From the NCBI RefSeq assembly GCF_964340395.1, contig NC_135560.1, positions 23,531,675 to 23,595,674 of the forward strand: DNA of 64,000 bases. Reading direction: 5' to 3'. The position numbers were made by a program, and so were the translations under genes. Below the pieces are notes generated by a model. It ran no database searches and had not been told where the DNA came from. It saw only the letters and a list, made by a program, of their open reading frames with translations. Shown here piece by piece: positions 12,201-27,000 of the stretch. Positions within the stretch are counted from its first letter, which is position 1. Each line of letters begins with the position of its first letter. This DNA is from Glandiceps talaboti. Lineage: Eukaryota; Hemichordata; Enteropneusta; Spengelidae.

Positions 12201-14157
12201 GTCAAGTGCAATGAACAACTTTTAAGGACTAAATTCTTGGACTCTAGGGGGTGTGGTTGATGAAAAGAAGAGCCTGTAATCTGATTTGTCTGTAATCATT
12301 CAGAAGTAATTTGACACCTAAGCTATGAGATAGAAGTAATCAATGGTCCACAGTCACAGCTGTCCTGCTATTGGTCCTTTCAAGGCTGCTAGGATAAAAA
12401 TGTGCTTGCTGCAAGTTATACCTGTTTTTTATCCACTTCAGAGTCCAGTCTCACACAAAGAACTGTTCAGTTCTGATTTCATAAACCTCTTCTTAAATAA
12501 GTGTCATCAAAACCTGATGTTCCAACTTGTCAAACAGCTAGGGTATTACATTTTTTTCAAGTGCTCAAGTCATCTTTTGTTTTGTCTGAATAGACAGTGT
12601 TATCACAATTGAGCAATAAAGACTTAAAACAACAAAGGTTGGCTAATTAAGAAAGTATGCAATTAGGAGTTGAACTAGAAAAGGTAAAACATTCACCCCT
12701 TACAGTGATTGGACAATAGGGTTAAAGGCAATGTGGGACTATTTTTCAAAATTTGAAGTCAGAGTGGTATGTGAAATACTATATACAAGTGATCATCTAA
12801 TACACAGCCATTGCTGCTGTCACTATTGCCTGCCAATTGGTTTGTTTCCCTGGGGCCGAAAGGCAAATTGTCAATGCTAAGTAAACTGCATAAAAAGGCA
12901 GGACACACACAGTGACCATTTTGAAGACACTAACATTGAAGGAAGTCTTGAATGTGTTTCCTTTCTTCCTGATGAAAGAAAATGTAAATCTTGGGGGTTG
13001 GCCTGATAGCACATGCTATTAGCAACAGAGGGTGGCAACTTGTTTGGTTCACTCAAGGGTTTCCATGCATAGCAGCAGCAGGCAATATTTGAAGTTGCTG
13101 ATTTCACTGTTTACACATGTCAGTTGTAATTTCATCCATTAGTGTATGCTTTATCAATGACACATTATACAGGCTCTGCAGGAACTGGCACTGTGCCAAA
13201 AAATAGTCTAGACTAGGGTGAGACCTGCCAGTCCCCCCCCTGGCTGGATAAAATGGTTTGGCTCAACTCCTCCATATTTGGCAGGCAGGTGCCAAAGCTC
13301 AGTGATAGGTGCAAATTAGGGATGTTTACTTTGCACACTGATAAGTGGGCCCTCAATTGATTACTAAGGGTGTGGATTACTGTGGACTCTTATTAACACA
13401 CTAGCTTGGGACATGAATAATTTATGAAGTCCCCTCTCATCCATTCAACAATAGAGAGGAAATGGCCCAAATCATGAAAGGGGTTCCATCCAGTCAAGCT
13501 CAAATCTAAATCAACTTACTGCAAGCAGTGGACGTATTTAGGGATTTCCTTCTGTGTGACTTTTTCCCTCGGATTACCTTTGGATTTTGGGAGAAAATGA
13601 CAACCATGCCTTCTCTATGAAGACTCTAGGAGCGAGTGTCTGTGAGACAAAGGTAAAACAGGGGAACTGTGTTGAATGGTCTTTGTGTATGTGAGATTGG
13701 TACCATGTGTGTATACAGACATAGATGTCCATGTGTTACCCAGGGTCTTTGTTGGGGCCTTCAGAGATGCAATTCCAACAATCTGGTATCTTTCTGAACA
13801 GAATGTGTTTTACTCTTCATTTTTATTAATCATTGTCTTTTACTATGTTAAATATCAAAATATGATTTACAATGGATGTTAGTTATTAGATTATTTAGAT
13901 TATAAAAAAACCCCACTCTCTACAGCTATAAACATACACATGACAGATTGGTCATATAAAACATTTGTCTTGGTGAGGTAAAAAATACGGTTTATTTCAA
14001 ATATGTAACCATTGTATTGTTTGTCATGTTGTATCATTAGAAAACTCAAAGACTGGGTAGCAGAGATTTAAAGAGAAAAGTGTTGTTTGCTTGCTATAGC
14101 TTTACTGTGATGTAGACTGAGTATACATTGACCTTGCAAGAGTCTTTTCATTTGTGG

Positions 14158-14444
14158 CTTTTGATTGGCTGATATAACCCCCAATGGAGTACAGTGATTG
14201 GCTAATCAGCCAGACAAAAGAATGGCTGAAAGGCGAGATTGTATGGTGGCCATGAAACACAGATACCACAGTGTATTGTTGTTATTCACATAGCTTCTAA
14301 GGTTTATGGCTCAAAGGAAATCTTTGTCTCACTAAGCAAGTAGCTTTTATTGAAGCGAGTATATTTTTTCCGCTGTATCGTGTTTTGTGTGTGCAATGTA
14401 TCTAGCCGAGTGAGGCCATTGTGCATGATTTAAAAGCTCACTCG
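14158..14444. promoter_or_regulatory. CCAAT-box cluster with CpG-bearing inverted repeat (possible internal promoter or enhancer)
   Basis: Three CCAAT/ATTGG motifs occur within about 55 bp (14161-14215), two as GATTGGCT. About 200 bp later CGAGTGAG (14407-14414) faces CTCACTCG (14437-14444). Several CpG sites appear here inside otherwise CpG-poor intron. Suggestive only. Confidence 0.25.
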
Positions 14445-16236
14445 ACTGTAATTTGAAATAGGACTGATAGATTACATTTTTGATATGGGTAGATAGATGA
14501 GACTGCAGTCTTAAACTAAGAGGCTGTGTGATTCAGAAGGTTAAGAGAAATCACCAATCAATCTTGATGATCTGAAGGGATATCTAACTAGCAGATCATG
14601 TCTTTATGTCTGTTGTTGCACAAATTTGGCCATTGTGTGTGTGTCTACAGTTGCCAGCCTGTCATTTTAAAAATTTAACAGTTTTCAGTCACGCAGACAT
14701 GAGTGAATGGATTGTTGTGCTAAAGCCTAGGCATGCATTATTGTCTAAATGAATTGCGTTCTAAATTATACATTGATGTTATACAAAGGCTAATCTATGT
14801 GTCTGTATTTTTTTACCCGCATTTTGTCCACATTTGTGAAAACCCCAAAAGTCTTCAAGTATATTATTTTAAAGTTTTAAGGATATTATATTTATATATT
14901 TATTTATATCACACTCAATTTTTTGACAGATTTAGTACAGGCTTGTGAGTGATATTAATTTAAAATATTGTTGATGTGTGTGGATTAGGGATATGTAAGT
15001 TCAAGGTCGCCAATTGTCACTTTTAATTTGCCATGAAATTATTTGTGAGCTATGTGTGAATGCTAGTCAGTGAAACATTCAGTTATGATGACTAACAATG
15101 ATTGGAGTAGAAATAGATGTTGGCCTCCTACTTTGATCACATGACGATATATTGCACTATATTACATGTACAGATCCCTGAAGTGCTGGGTGTTTTTAAA
15201 ATTGGAAAAGTTAATTTTTGTTGTGAAAATCAATCAGATATTATATTTCATTTTCATTTTCTTGTCATTAGAAAACTTTGATTCAATCATCAATGTCAAA
15301 CTTGTCAAAAATTACTGGGGAATTCTTCACAAAAATTTTTCCCATAAAAATTAATTTTTCTAATTTTTAAAATCTTGTACAAAGGGAATATATAATAGAA
15401 GTACAGTAATTTGGTAGGATATGATGGTAGGTCACTGTAATGGATTCATTTACATTGCTAATGTTGTCTTATTATATATTGTGCAGTAATGTGGAAAGGG
15501 AAGAGTAAATCATACTACCCTACTTAATTAGTACAACATCAAGGTCAAAGTGAATAATTAATGACATTGTTCCTATTTTAGGAACTAATATTTATAACTT
15601 CTCTAATGGTACAGAAACATGGAAAATAAATTATGACATTAATTGATACATTATTTTGTTCATCCTTGAAATTTTTCTGCAAATTTCCTGGTAATGTTAC
15701 CCCAGGCGTCTAGTTAAATTTCAAATGTTGTTATTTTGTCATTTTAAGCTACTTAATGAATCAAAAAGATAACATTTAACTAGTAGTTTGACAGTTAGAC
15801 TGTTTATTGAATATGTAATACTGAGAGTAAAATCTACTGTATAGTGGCTTGAACATTAAATTGCCGTCATTTTGGTTCAATGCTGTCATACTTTATAGCA
15901 AGTAGATCAAATTATCCATTTGACACTCTCATACCTGTTCTCTTAAAACAGCAACTTTTGTAAGGAAGTAATCTTTAGGTTGTAATTTATTTTTCTCCTT
16001 GATGTAGTAAGCCCTGTAAAGGTGATTTAATTTTTCTGTGAACCTTGCATTACCCCCCTAGGTGATGTGTAATTCTATGCCTTCTGTCAGCTATGGGGTC
16101 AGTTTGGTTCACAGACTTAAAGAGACATACAGGATAGTGAAAAGCAGTGAATAAGGATGAATGTCATAGTAGCATTCTCTTGTTTAATCTTTAGGGTAGT
16201 AAGGAATTTCTTACCAGGTATTACATTTGGAGAGGT

Positions 16237-16272
16237 GGGATGGAGGGTGGTGGGGTAGGGAGGGGTGTGGGG
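16237..16272 (+). other. G-quadruplex-capable G-rich tract
   Basis: Six runs of three or four G separated by one to six bases (GGGATGGAGGG, then GGGG, GGG, GGGG, GGGG) on the sense strand of the long intron satisfy the G3+N1-7 rule. Confidence 0.6.
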
Positions 16273-19200
16273 TTCCTGAGTGGATAGATTAATCGTTATA
16301 TAACATTAAAGAAATAGACTTTCATATGTTATTTTTACACAAGTGTAAAATTTCTCACTTACAATGTAACTTTTAAGTGTCACATAACAATGTTTACCAT
16401 ATTGTACATTTGCATAAATGATTAACATCCTGTCTTTGAGGAATTGAAGTATTGTATAGGAAGGCAAACTATGGTGATGTAGTGAATATTTGTTTAAAGC
16501 TGCCTTCATAATGTGTCATTCCAGGTATAAAAAAATACTGCTGTGCAGATAACAGCTTTTGTAATCAAATTGCTGGCTATCCAAATACCCTATAAATGCT
16601 TCACAATACTGAGACAAAAAATGCCAAAACAAGTTAGCTGTTGTCAAGTCTATTATCAGAACGTCCAGCTGCTTCTCATGAGCGTTGTTGTCACTGCTAA
16701 CTAGTCTGTTAATTTTTCACTCCGAAATAAGGCAGTGTCAGAAGAATAGTGATCAGGATAGCTGTCTGATAAAATATTTGGCTTGGTTAACTGACAGCTA
16801 ATGTGTACAGACTGAGACCATGTTCAGATTCACCCCTTAAAACTCAGTATTCACTGGCTTTTTGGAGATTATGTAGAATTAAATACTTGAAATTTAGAAT
16901 CTGCAATTATAGGATGCTGTGAGTTGAAAACACAGCAGCGTCTCTTTGTTTGTTTTGTGTTTTTAGGTTCCTGAAAATCTGGGGTTTATTGTTCATGCAA
17001 ATTGGCTTTTACATTTCTGCATATCATTAACTACAGAATGATTGTCAGTAGATTGTAAGACTAAATTAGTCCATAGTATCGTTTTTTGTATGATGGCACA
17101 GCTTGTCAGTGTATTGTAAGGAGTGGGTATCATTGTTTCAGTTGACATTTTCAGTGAGGCAAAGAAATACTTCATCAAATTAATTATGCCTATAAGCAAT
17201 GCTACACTGAAGAGTGTAAATTCTTGTGACTAATGTGTTGATCTCATGCCCTTTTTTATTGTCACAATGTTCATGTCAAAGAAAGTGGTAATAAAAAGGT
17301 AATACCTCATTTTACTGAGGCACATTATTGTCAACGAATTGACTGATGATGACAACGCAGTTGTGAGTGAAAAAGAACTCTTGTTTGTAAAAGTATTTTG
17401 ACTTAAAAACAATTCCCGATCAAGTGTTTTTGAGACTAGTTCAGTCCAAATTATTGACAGAACACCTCATCCCCTAAAGCACTCTCTAAAAATTGCAAGT
17501 CTCTCATATTTATTTGAAATTGCCTGAGTTTGATGTATGAATCATATGGAATCTGATGTGCTCGTTTGAAATTTGGATGTCAACATAAAAACGCTACTAT
17601 CTCTGACAATTGCCCCAAGCTAGAGAATATTTATATCTCTAAATCTACTGGATGCGTGGATTTTATTAGACGCTTTGAACAATTCTTGTATCAATCAAGG
17701 CAACTATTTTCCAAAAATCCTACTATTTATTGGCAAATATGATGATTTCTTAAATTTGATGAATTTTGATAAAGCTTTCTTTGTGTTTTATTTTTTGAGA
17801 AACATGTAAGCTATTTGAATTAGAGGCACTTGGAGTGTATGTTGGCTCCATGCACTGATTGGTATTTCACAAGTGTAGCTGACATTTTTTTTCTCAGCGT
17901 GGCTGTCTGAGTACATAACCACAGATGCCTAGCTCTCTGTCATGCTAAATACAAGTGCATATCATCCATTTCAGAATGCCTGAAGGCCACCTGAAACATT
18001 CTTTCCATACATAAACAGTATTCACAGCAATGACTAAAAATCGGCTTTCTCGTCATCTAGTTCTAGGGAACTCTCATTCTTTTCCACAACACATATTTTT
18101 ATTTTAGCTTTGTGTGTACTTTGCAGTTTATTTTCTCCTGCCACCAAGTCTTTCTCAGTGATGGACCGGCAAAGAAAACATTATGTTTCCTGTGATTTTA
18201 CATGTAATTGATGTGTGTTGCCCGTTCATTTGAATATTGATGTTTTCAGAAGCTGGCCTAGGGACGTGTGAATTAAGTAAGCATACCTAGAAAATGAAGT
18301 CGATTGGACAAAGAATGTTGAGTCCAATTCAATCATTGATGACCATACATTGTATAGGCCCTTGGGAGCATGGCAAGAAGAGAGACTGTGTCTTTATAAC
18401 ACTGCATTCATAATCTTTCAATCTCTGATATTGCGCTTGAGGGTCATCAATGCAAAGCTGCATTTTTTTCATCCAATCCGGAATGGTTATTTGTCTGGTG
18501 TGCTGAAATCAATCAGCTCTCTATTTACCTGTATGTCAGGTAACTACTGCTGTTCCCACCTGTTAATGAATAGGACAGTTATCTTAAGCCACCCTAGGCA
18601 GTGAGAGCATCATCACTAACAGTATTATCCGCCTCTGTAGGATGCTCTAGTGCTGGGTACTTTTAGATGTACTTATTTGTCAGCTTATCTGTGAGTTTTT
18701 TATGAGAAGATTTATCAAGTGACTCATGGCAGACTAAGGATGCTCCTAATCAGTCTAAGATTAAATGATTGATAAAGAATATACATTGTAAGATCACTAA
18801 ACTTAGAAATTTTGACCCCACATCATCCTTATGGTTGTTATCTCTCCATCAAACATGACCGCTGTCGCAAACTGAAACTTTAAAGTTTACTCTCTGAATC
18901 ACAAATGATGCTTCAATTTTTGTTTTCGTAAGCTTTGTCCCAAGATTTTATTGAACGGGTATATGTTTGGGAAACAGGTAAACTGTAGATTGGGTCTGAG
19001 GTGTTGGTTTTGAATCTTTTGTTTCTGTATAGTTAACTGCTTTACTTGTCAAGTGTCAGGTGAACAAAGAAGTTGTTGTACAAAGTGGCTTTTGTGTAAT
19101 GCCCTTCTATGGTAATATGCTGAGTGAGGTCTTAACAGTTTGAAAAACACTTTACTCCTTAGAATAATTCATGCTGGACTGGTTGGTAGCTTGGCGTGGC

Positions 19201-22200
19201 TTTTGATGGTTGCTGCTTTTCTTAATGACGGTGCAGGTGTGAGCTAGGTTTTTAGAGATAATATGGTTGCTAGTAATATGTGTTAGTTTATGACGCTGTG
19301 TGTCCTTACAGGATAATTTATTATCCAGATATGAAGCTGGCATGGAGAAAACATGTAGACAGCTGGACAAGTACTATTAGTATTTGTCTGGAAATCATGA
19401 ATTGAGACAGGAGATTCAATTCTGACAGAATTGTAGCTAATTAAAGTCAGTATTTTATATAAAACTGTCTTGCAGTTTGCGGTTTTTAAGTAATTGAATC
19501 TGTTCATGATGAAAACAAGTTCAGAACTTGGCAAAAGCAATACTTTAACTCACAGTACAGTAAAATGTTATGTTTCCGTTTAAAATAATCATCTTCAAAA
19601 TAAGCAATGGTAAACTGTTTAGATTTGTGTCAACATAAAAAGGAAATATTCCAGATTAAAAATTATTCTGCAGCAAAGTCAAATGTCATATAAAAAAAAA
19701 TCTCATTTGTAAGTTGAAGCGTAATGGCTTCTTGACCCCAAGTTCAAATTTCAGGATTAAAACATTTCAAAGTAGACTTGATGTGTTTTCATTCAATTTT
19801 TTTAATCACTACTATTTTCCATTTGTAGAATAATTGTAATATATGAGACACCATTATGTGAGATATATGCTAACTATTTTGAATACCTCATTCAGAGGCT
19901 ACTACTAAGATATTGAATTGAAAACACTACAGTGTGTGTGTCGATGCAGGAATGCAATAACTATGGATGGTGACAACAGTGTGATTTTCCTGTGAAAAGC
20001 AATTTCAGTTATTGCTATGATGGCTATATGTTACTTGTAATTTTAGGTGTAAGTAATGACAGCCAATATGCTAGTTAGGGTAATTAACGTCTGTTTTCAA
20101 GGATATCAGATCTTTGGCAGGCACAATTCACATGACTACAGGCATATTATAGTATTGAGTTCGGAAATAAAATAAAAAATTTGTGGTTAGAAAATTGAAA
20201 ATGAAATTTGTTCCTCAAATTAGTAAAATTTCATACATTGATGTACATGTGTGGAGTATTCAATTTGATTTTGAAATTTGAAAATTTAAATTTTTCATGA
20301 ATTTTTTCCTGCTAGTTTGGCAGTGTAGTCAGAAATAACAATGTATGGAATAAGTACTTTTATTTGTGAGGTTGAAAATAGATTTTTATTTTAATATCTA
20401 ATTTAGATATTGGTTGGTTTTAATTGTTGTTTATTTAGTTCAAATTCAAGATTGAGTCTTACATTGAAGGATGATAGAAAAAAAAGGTCTGTTCTACCTA
20501 TTGGCAAAAATGGATGAATCCTAAAAGCTTGTAAATTCTGTGGATATTGAGCCATTTTTCTCTTAAGAGCTTTTTCTCCTATGGCTGACGTATGAAGCAT
20601 TGAAAACCATCAGTTACAAGTTGAAAGAGTAGTATGCATTGCTGTGATAGTTGATATTTCTCACGGCTTTGTTTTTTTCCGGAATTAGTATCTCCGATTT
20701 AGATCTTTTATTTAGGGTATTTTTATCTTCCAGTGCAGCATTACTGCCCTTAGTTTTCCATTGGAATAACATGATTTGCAATTATTGTAGTGCACTCTTC
20801 ACTGCATTACAAGCTGATGAATTGATATTGATTTAGTCCCTTGTAAAGTAAAGTTCATTTCACTTGGGCAGATGAACTCATAGAAGCTGTGGTGGCCTCT
20901 TGTACAACTCTGGTCTTACTGTGTAATTCGATTTGGGATTAGGCTGCCAGCCCGAGACAGATCAATTGAAAGCTATCGTCAGCTTGCCGAGAAACAGCTA
21001 TAAGGGAGGGACTGTAATTTAAACCAGTGCATACGATATTGTGGCTGTAGAAGGAAAATTACTTAAACATGTCAGTTTCAGTTATATGGAAAGGAATAAA
21101 TCAACAGAGCCTTGGCAAGTAGACGTGAGGAGTTGCATTCTGGGACAACACAAATTGAGAATACTGAGTTGTGGTTGACTAAAAGCTGGCTTAAATGCCA
21201 GAGTGTGCTAGAATACTGTCTGCACTTGGTGAGTTGAGTTGAATCCAGCAATTGACACCTAATAGCACAAAATGACTGGATCTTGGTCTGATGATAAATG
21301 CACTTCTGGAAAGGGAAAGGTAAGGGTATGAGTACCAGTAATGGCATTTGCCAACAATTGCCAGCTGTTTCTAATGTAAATTAATTTGTCGCTAATTACT
21401 TCATTGAGGGAATTCCAGACAATGATACAATAGCTCAGAGTCTAATTTAGAAAACTGTTTGCTGTGTGTATGGGCAAGGCCAGAGACTAGCCAATACTGT
21501 ACAAGGGTAGTGTTCATTTTTTTATTCACTTCACACAATTTGACATCTTTATTTCTTGCCTTGCAGCTATCTCAGATTTCATGATATTGTTCAGCCATGG
21601 AAGTCATGTTATCTATTTTTACCTAATTTGAATATGCCAACCCCCATGGCTCTCAATTACTTGCGTTTTTATGCTGGCTAGATAGTTATTATCAATTCTT
21701 GTCATGGAAATATGATAATAAGATACCATGTACTGGTTGGTTAGATTGAGAAGGATGGATGGCCTTAATATTCTCTTACTGTAATTGTTAACACATAAAG
21801 TACCGAACATTCTGTTCTGTATAACAAGAGTTGGCAGATTTGATGTGGAAACTTGTATGAAGATCACAAGGAAATGCCAATGTTTAAAATGAAAATTGGA
21901 TTTCCATGCTTTCTTCCTGGAAGTTGATTTGATTTTGAATATTCAAATCGATTTAGCATTAGCATTAGACTTAGAGTAGATTTTATGTCATTGTATAAAA
22001 AGGCTTGAGAGATAATCTTGTGTAAAATTGAGTGACTCAAAAATTGATTAATGTTGATTCACTGATGTTTTCTTATTTTCTCAAATAATTTGTAGTCAAT
22101 AAGGAGGTTTAATTGCTGAACTTTGTTATTTCTGTTTTACTCCAAATATAATTGACAAAAAGTGTCATGGAAGGGAAAATGAAAAAATAGTGATAGCACC

Positions 22201-23197
22201 AAATTGAAGGTTGACCATAGCAATTTAAATCTACAGTGAAATGCAAACCAGCACACTAATCAGACCATAAAAATTGGGTAATATTTTAAGAGCAAGTTAA
22301 AAGGTGTGTCTTAAAAATAACTCGGAAGGGAAGTATCCTATATGATATCAGTGATGTACCTGGTCAGTGAAAATTATTTAGTTTCCCTTTTATCAGGGAA
22401 AGAGTGTTGATTTATTTTTTAGTGGCAGATGTCAGACGCATTGAAGTGATAGTTGTGACTTTATTTAACCCCCAGAGGAAGAAAAGCTGTGTACACTTTC
22501 ATCCCATCAATGTGTGTAATCGCTGCCTAACTGAAGAGATGTTCTGTGGGGCCTTTTAGTTCACTGAAAATAAGCAAAGACCAATAGAGTGGCAAGAAAA
22601 CTAATACTCAGCTAGAAGGATTGAATTTCCTGCCTTGAATGCTGAAATAGTATATCATGCTGTATCAGTAGTTGACTTTAGTAGGAAAGTCCTTCTAAAA
22701 GCTTTTCCGAGTCTTTTGCTGAACCGAAGCAATTTCACAAAGTATATCAAATTGTATATTCAGTTCCAAAACCAAAATTAGACTCATATTTTTTATCGTG
22801 ACTTGCAGTGATATAAAAGCCTGTTTATGACTGTTTAGTTCATTTGTTGGACTTTTTAGCAGAAAGGTTAAAATAATTGAGGGTCAATGTAGCAGTACAT
22901 TTTAATTATATATGTTGACCAGTCATTTTGTAATATAGCCGACGAATTTATTTTGTAGACCAGTCACCCTGTAATTCCAAACAAATCAATATTTATTCAG
23001 TTTAAATGACAACTAACCAAATACACACTATTCTCAATTCAAAATGAAAAGATGTGCAAATAAAATAATAAAAGTGTCGTAATATGTACTTAGTTGTTGG
23101 CATAGAGTGATATTTACTCAAGAAAACTAACATTTCAAAGTGACACTACCAGTGTGTCTAAGCTTCTGTGTTAGTGTTACATAATTTCCCAAAAGTT

Positions 23198-23510
23198 AAA
23201 ATATTTGGTTTTGGTCTGTGTGTGTGTACATTCTTTTTGATTAACATTTAATAGCATTAATTTTGATGAGAATAATTTGCATCCAATATTGTGTTGCATT
23301 TCACTTTATCATTGTTGTCATTTTTTTGGCTGAACTGTGTGAAATATTTGGTTTTGGTCTTTGTGTATATTTGTTGTTTGTCTTCCATTTTGACTTCAAA
23401 TTTGATCCTAAATTTGATGTGAATAATTGACAACCGAAATATGTTGTATATCCCTTTATCACTGTTGCTAATTCTTTTTTTTTTGCTGCTGAACTGACTG
23501 TGTGGATTGA
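23198..23510. repeat. Diverged tandem duplication, about 145-150 bp unit
   Basis: AAATATTTGGTTTTGGTCT occurs at 23198 and 23342. Each copy is followed at similar distance by GATG(A/T)GAATAATT-like, CTTTATCA(T/C)TGTTG and GCTGAACTG blocks. The two copies are adjacent and imperfect, with indels. Confidence 0.65.
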
Positions 23511-23982
23511 TCACATCTGTGATGTATATCGGTTCACACATCATTTTATCAACATTCCACATTTCAGAAGAATGTATCTCTGTTGTCTCATAAAATAACT
23601 TGTAGACGTGTGCATGTGTATCATTATGTAGAGCTAAGGGCAAGACTCTAGTCTGGTTGAAAATACAAATATTTCAAAACTGACTTTTCGAATGAATATG
23701 TACTCAAAAATACTGGAAGTGAAACATGATCACTTTGACCTTTAAATTTTTTTTAAAAATTAACATTTTATGATTATTTTAGATTTTTTTGAAGACAAGT
23801 ACCTGTTTGTGGTTTTAAAGAAAATAATGATAGTTCAAGATAAGAATATAAAATGCACTGCAACATAACTTGTGTTAATGTATATATTGAATTATGCATA
23901 TCTGTATGCTAAAAATTGAGGGCATCAAAATAAATTACATGTTAGGTCAAAACTTTGATATGTCTTATCTACATGATTTAAA

Positions 23983-24035
23983 TAAGAATATGGACTATAA
24001 TTGAATAAATGAGAGTATGGACTATAATTGAAAAA
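23983..24035. repeat. Short direct repeat around TATGGACTATAATTGA
   Basis: TATGGACTATAATTGAA occurs twice about 27 bp apart within the long intron. Confidence 0.7.
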
Positions 24036-27000
24036 GATAATAAAATAGGAAAAGTAACTGTAGTGTGATAATCCGTACATTAAAAAGATGAACGTGTCTG
24101 TTGTACTGTCAGGATGTGTAGAATTGTTAGATCTTTCTTTTCTGTCAAACGTATAAATGTGGAAAGTGACATATCTACAACCTTTCACTAAATAGAAGCT
24201 GATGTGTTTTATAAATTTCATTAGAATGTCATTCAGAATATTAAGCCTGATGACATGGCAACCGACAGTGAGCTAACAAAGATTGGCATTATTTTATGTG
24301 GCGTCTATAAAAATCACCCTGGTCAAACTCTAATGATTGTATTTATCCTCTCCTCAATTGCCAGTCTGAAGTGTACTAATGTTGTCTACTAAACTTGCCA
24401 TTAGATTGTAACACAAAATATGGAAGCAGTGAGAGAAAATGTAATTTACAAGTAGCAATGTTAATCTACTTTGATAAACACCTTCTTGGATTGAGTGATT
24501 GAATGCCCTGAAAATATGTAATCCATCAGGGGTCGTTTTTTCAAAGATTAATTTTTTAAGCTTTTAGGTCAGTTGATATTGAACAATTTTTTTTTTTGTG
24601 ATGTTTGCATTAGCAATTTTAACATGTATTTGGAGATTAGCTAGTAACTGAAGTGAATATAATGTGCGTTGCTTGTTGTCCGGGCATCATCATCGGATTT
24701 GATGACTAAATTGGAATTGTAATTTCAAATAAGTCATTACATCAAAATCACTCCCCATGCAGGTAAATATGGAAGAACTGCATTTGTAATTTGGTGATAT
24801 TAGAGTCTGTATTGCATTATTAGGGCAGGTGTCATGTGGGCAGTGCCTCAAGCAAGTTGGTTTATTTAGTGATGTAGTTAACAGCAAAATTGACTGCGGA
24901 TGTCGAAATTGCTGTTCCTTCTCGCATAGAAGGTGGCTGTGGCAATACTCTGCAAGAATCCCTGTGGATTTGTATGTAAATAATACTTTTATCAGGAGAC
25001 CGTACATGAGGTCATTTTTTTTGTTTCCTTCCTTGTTTCACCCCAGTACATGTATGTGTTTAGCCCTAGTCTTTTTAGCATGGACAATTTAGCATGAATT
25101 GTCCATCATAATACTTTCAATATTTTGATTACAACTTTAACTACCTCGGTATGCATTGCAAAAAACAACACTTTCCCACGTCATCTACAATGCTTAGAAA
25201 TTAATAGCATAGTATACCAGTAGAAATCCATTTTGATTGTTTTTATGTGTCAATTTGTCCTTGAAATCTGAAGGATTTATATAAAGAGTAATGTATTAAA
25301 TTATACAGGTAGTAGAATATAACAACTATTAATGAAATATCATGTACACATGGAATAATCGTTTCAGATTTGGAAAATTAATTTTTCATATAATTTTTAA
25401 CACAATATTTGAAATGTTTAATCCTATATAAGTATGAATTTATGAACGACTTTAGTTTATGTTTTGAAAAATTACTGAACAATACAATAAATTTATGAAA
25501 AAGTCAATTTTTCAATATTTGTTTGAGTGAAATAAGCAGTTGTTTGTTCCACCATTATAGCAAAAAATTGCATTTCGTAGTCAGTTTTATGATATATTAC
25601 TAGTGATGAGAACATAAATATAAATATAAATAATTTTTGTTTTGCATAATTTGTTTAATGTTTTCCTGGTGCAGCTAACATTAATAAATTTAAATTTAAA
25701 TTTTTATCAACCAAATTAAGTGTTTCACCTTTATAGTATGAAAAAAATATATATATATACAAGAAGTACATGTAAACACTCCATATGATTATAAAATGTA
25801 CAGTTTTTGAAAAAATCATAATAAAAAGATATGAAATTAAGGAGACCATTAGATTTCAAGAGAAGATAGTCTTATTTACTCGAATGATTTGTACAATAGT
25901 AAGTGATCGATATTGAAATTTTAAAAAACATGTTGAACTCTTCAAAGAGGAACAAAATAGAAAGCCACAAAACTAATTAATTCAGAAATTCATCTTGACA
26001 TCGTAATTTTGCAATAAGCCATTTAAAGGATGCACAAAGGTTGATAATGTTGGCTTCATACACGTACTTGGCAATTTACCTAATCAAGCGATACACTGGA
26101 AAGAAGTTCTTTTAGTTCACTTTATTACACTGTAAAACGACAAGTATGTATAATGTGTGTTGACAACAATGTAGGGCCTTCAGATAGCTATTAAGTATTA
26201 TAGCAATGTGGGATTGTGGGTAATCATTTTTTGCCAGTCACAAAGAATTGGTCATATGCCTGAGTGAATATTGACTTCTGTTATAGATATGATCAATTTT
26301 ACGCCAACATAACTTGTTATGACAACACATTCAAGTCAAACTATGCACAGTTTTGACATTTATCATGTGGAAGTTACAACAGGACTCTTCCATCAAATGT
26401 GTTTGTACTTTATTAGGTTTGATGTAGAATGAAAAAATCTGTTGATATTTTTTGCCTTGTTATCTACTGTTATAGATTGTTTGTGTAATCAGTTTACATG
26501 TGTAATCAGACATAGGGAAACAATAGTGTCATCACAAACAAACATGGCAGCCATTTCAAACAAACATGGCAGCTAATTTAAACAGTATGGCACCTAGTTT
26601 ATAAACAACTTTGCAGTCAATGTGATAGCAAAAAACAGATAATGATGATTATTTAGTGTATAAATGAACTCTTTTCCTCTTTTCTGTACAAGTATTTCTG
26701 ACATATAATGTGAAGTTAGTGAGGAAATTTACTGTACTTTTTACTTCTCAACTTAAGTCAATATTGAAGTGCACATACAGGATAAAGATTTTCGCCATAT
26801 CTGATAAAAAATCTGATAAAATATTTCCCAGCCATCTGATGTAATATTTCCTGCCATATCTGGTAACATATTAATTTCAACATAACATGCAGTTTGAGTA
26901 GATTCAAAGTCCCTCCCACTTCAATAAATGAGAAATGGCTTCTGCATATTTTCACTTGGACATGTCTTTCATTGCCTGGTCTATCACTGACCCTAAATAC

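Noticed and set aside
23257-23643. 128-codon minus-strand frame
   Set aside because: It runs through a diverged tandem duplication in the long intron and has no similarity to a known protein.
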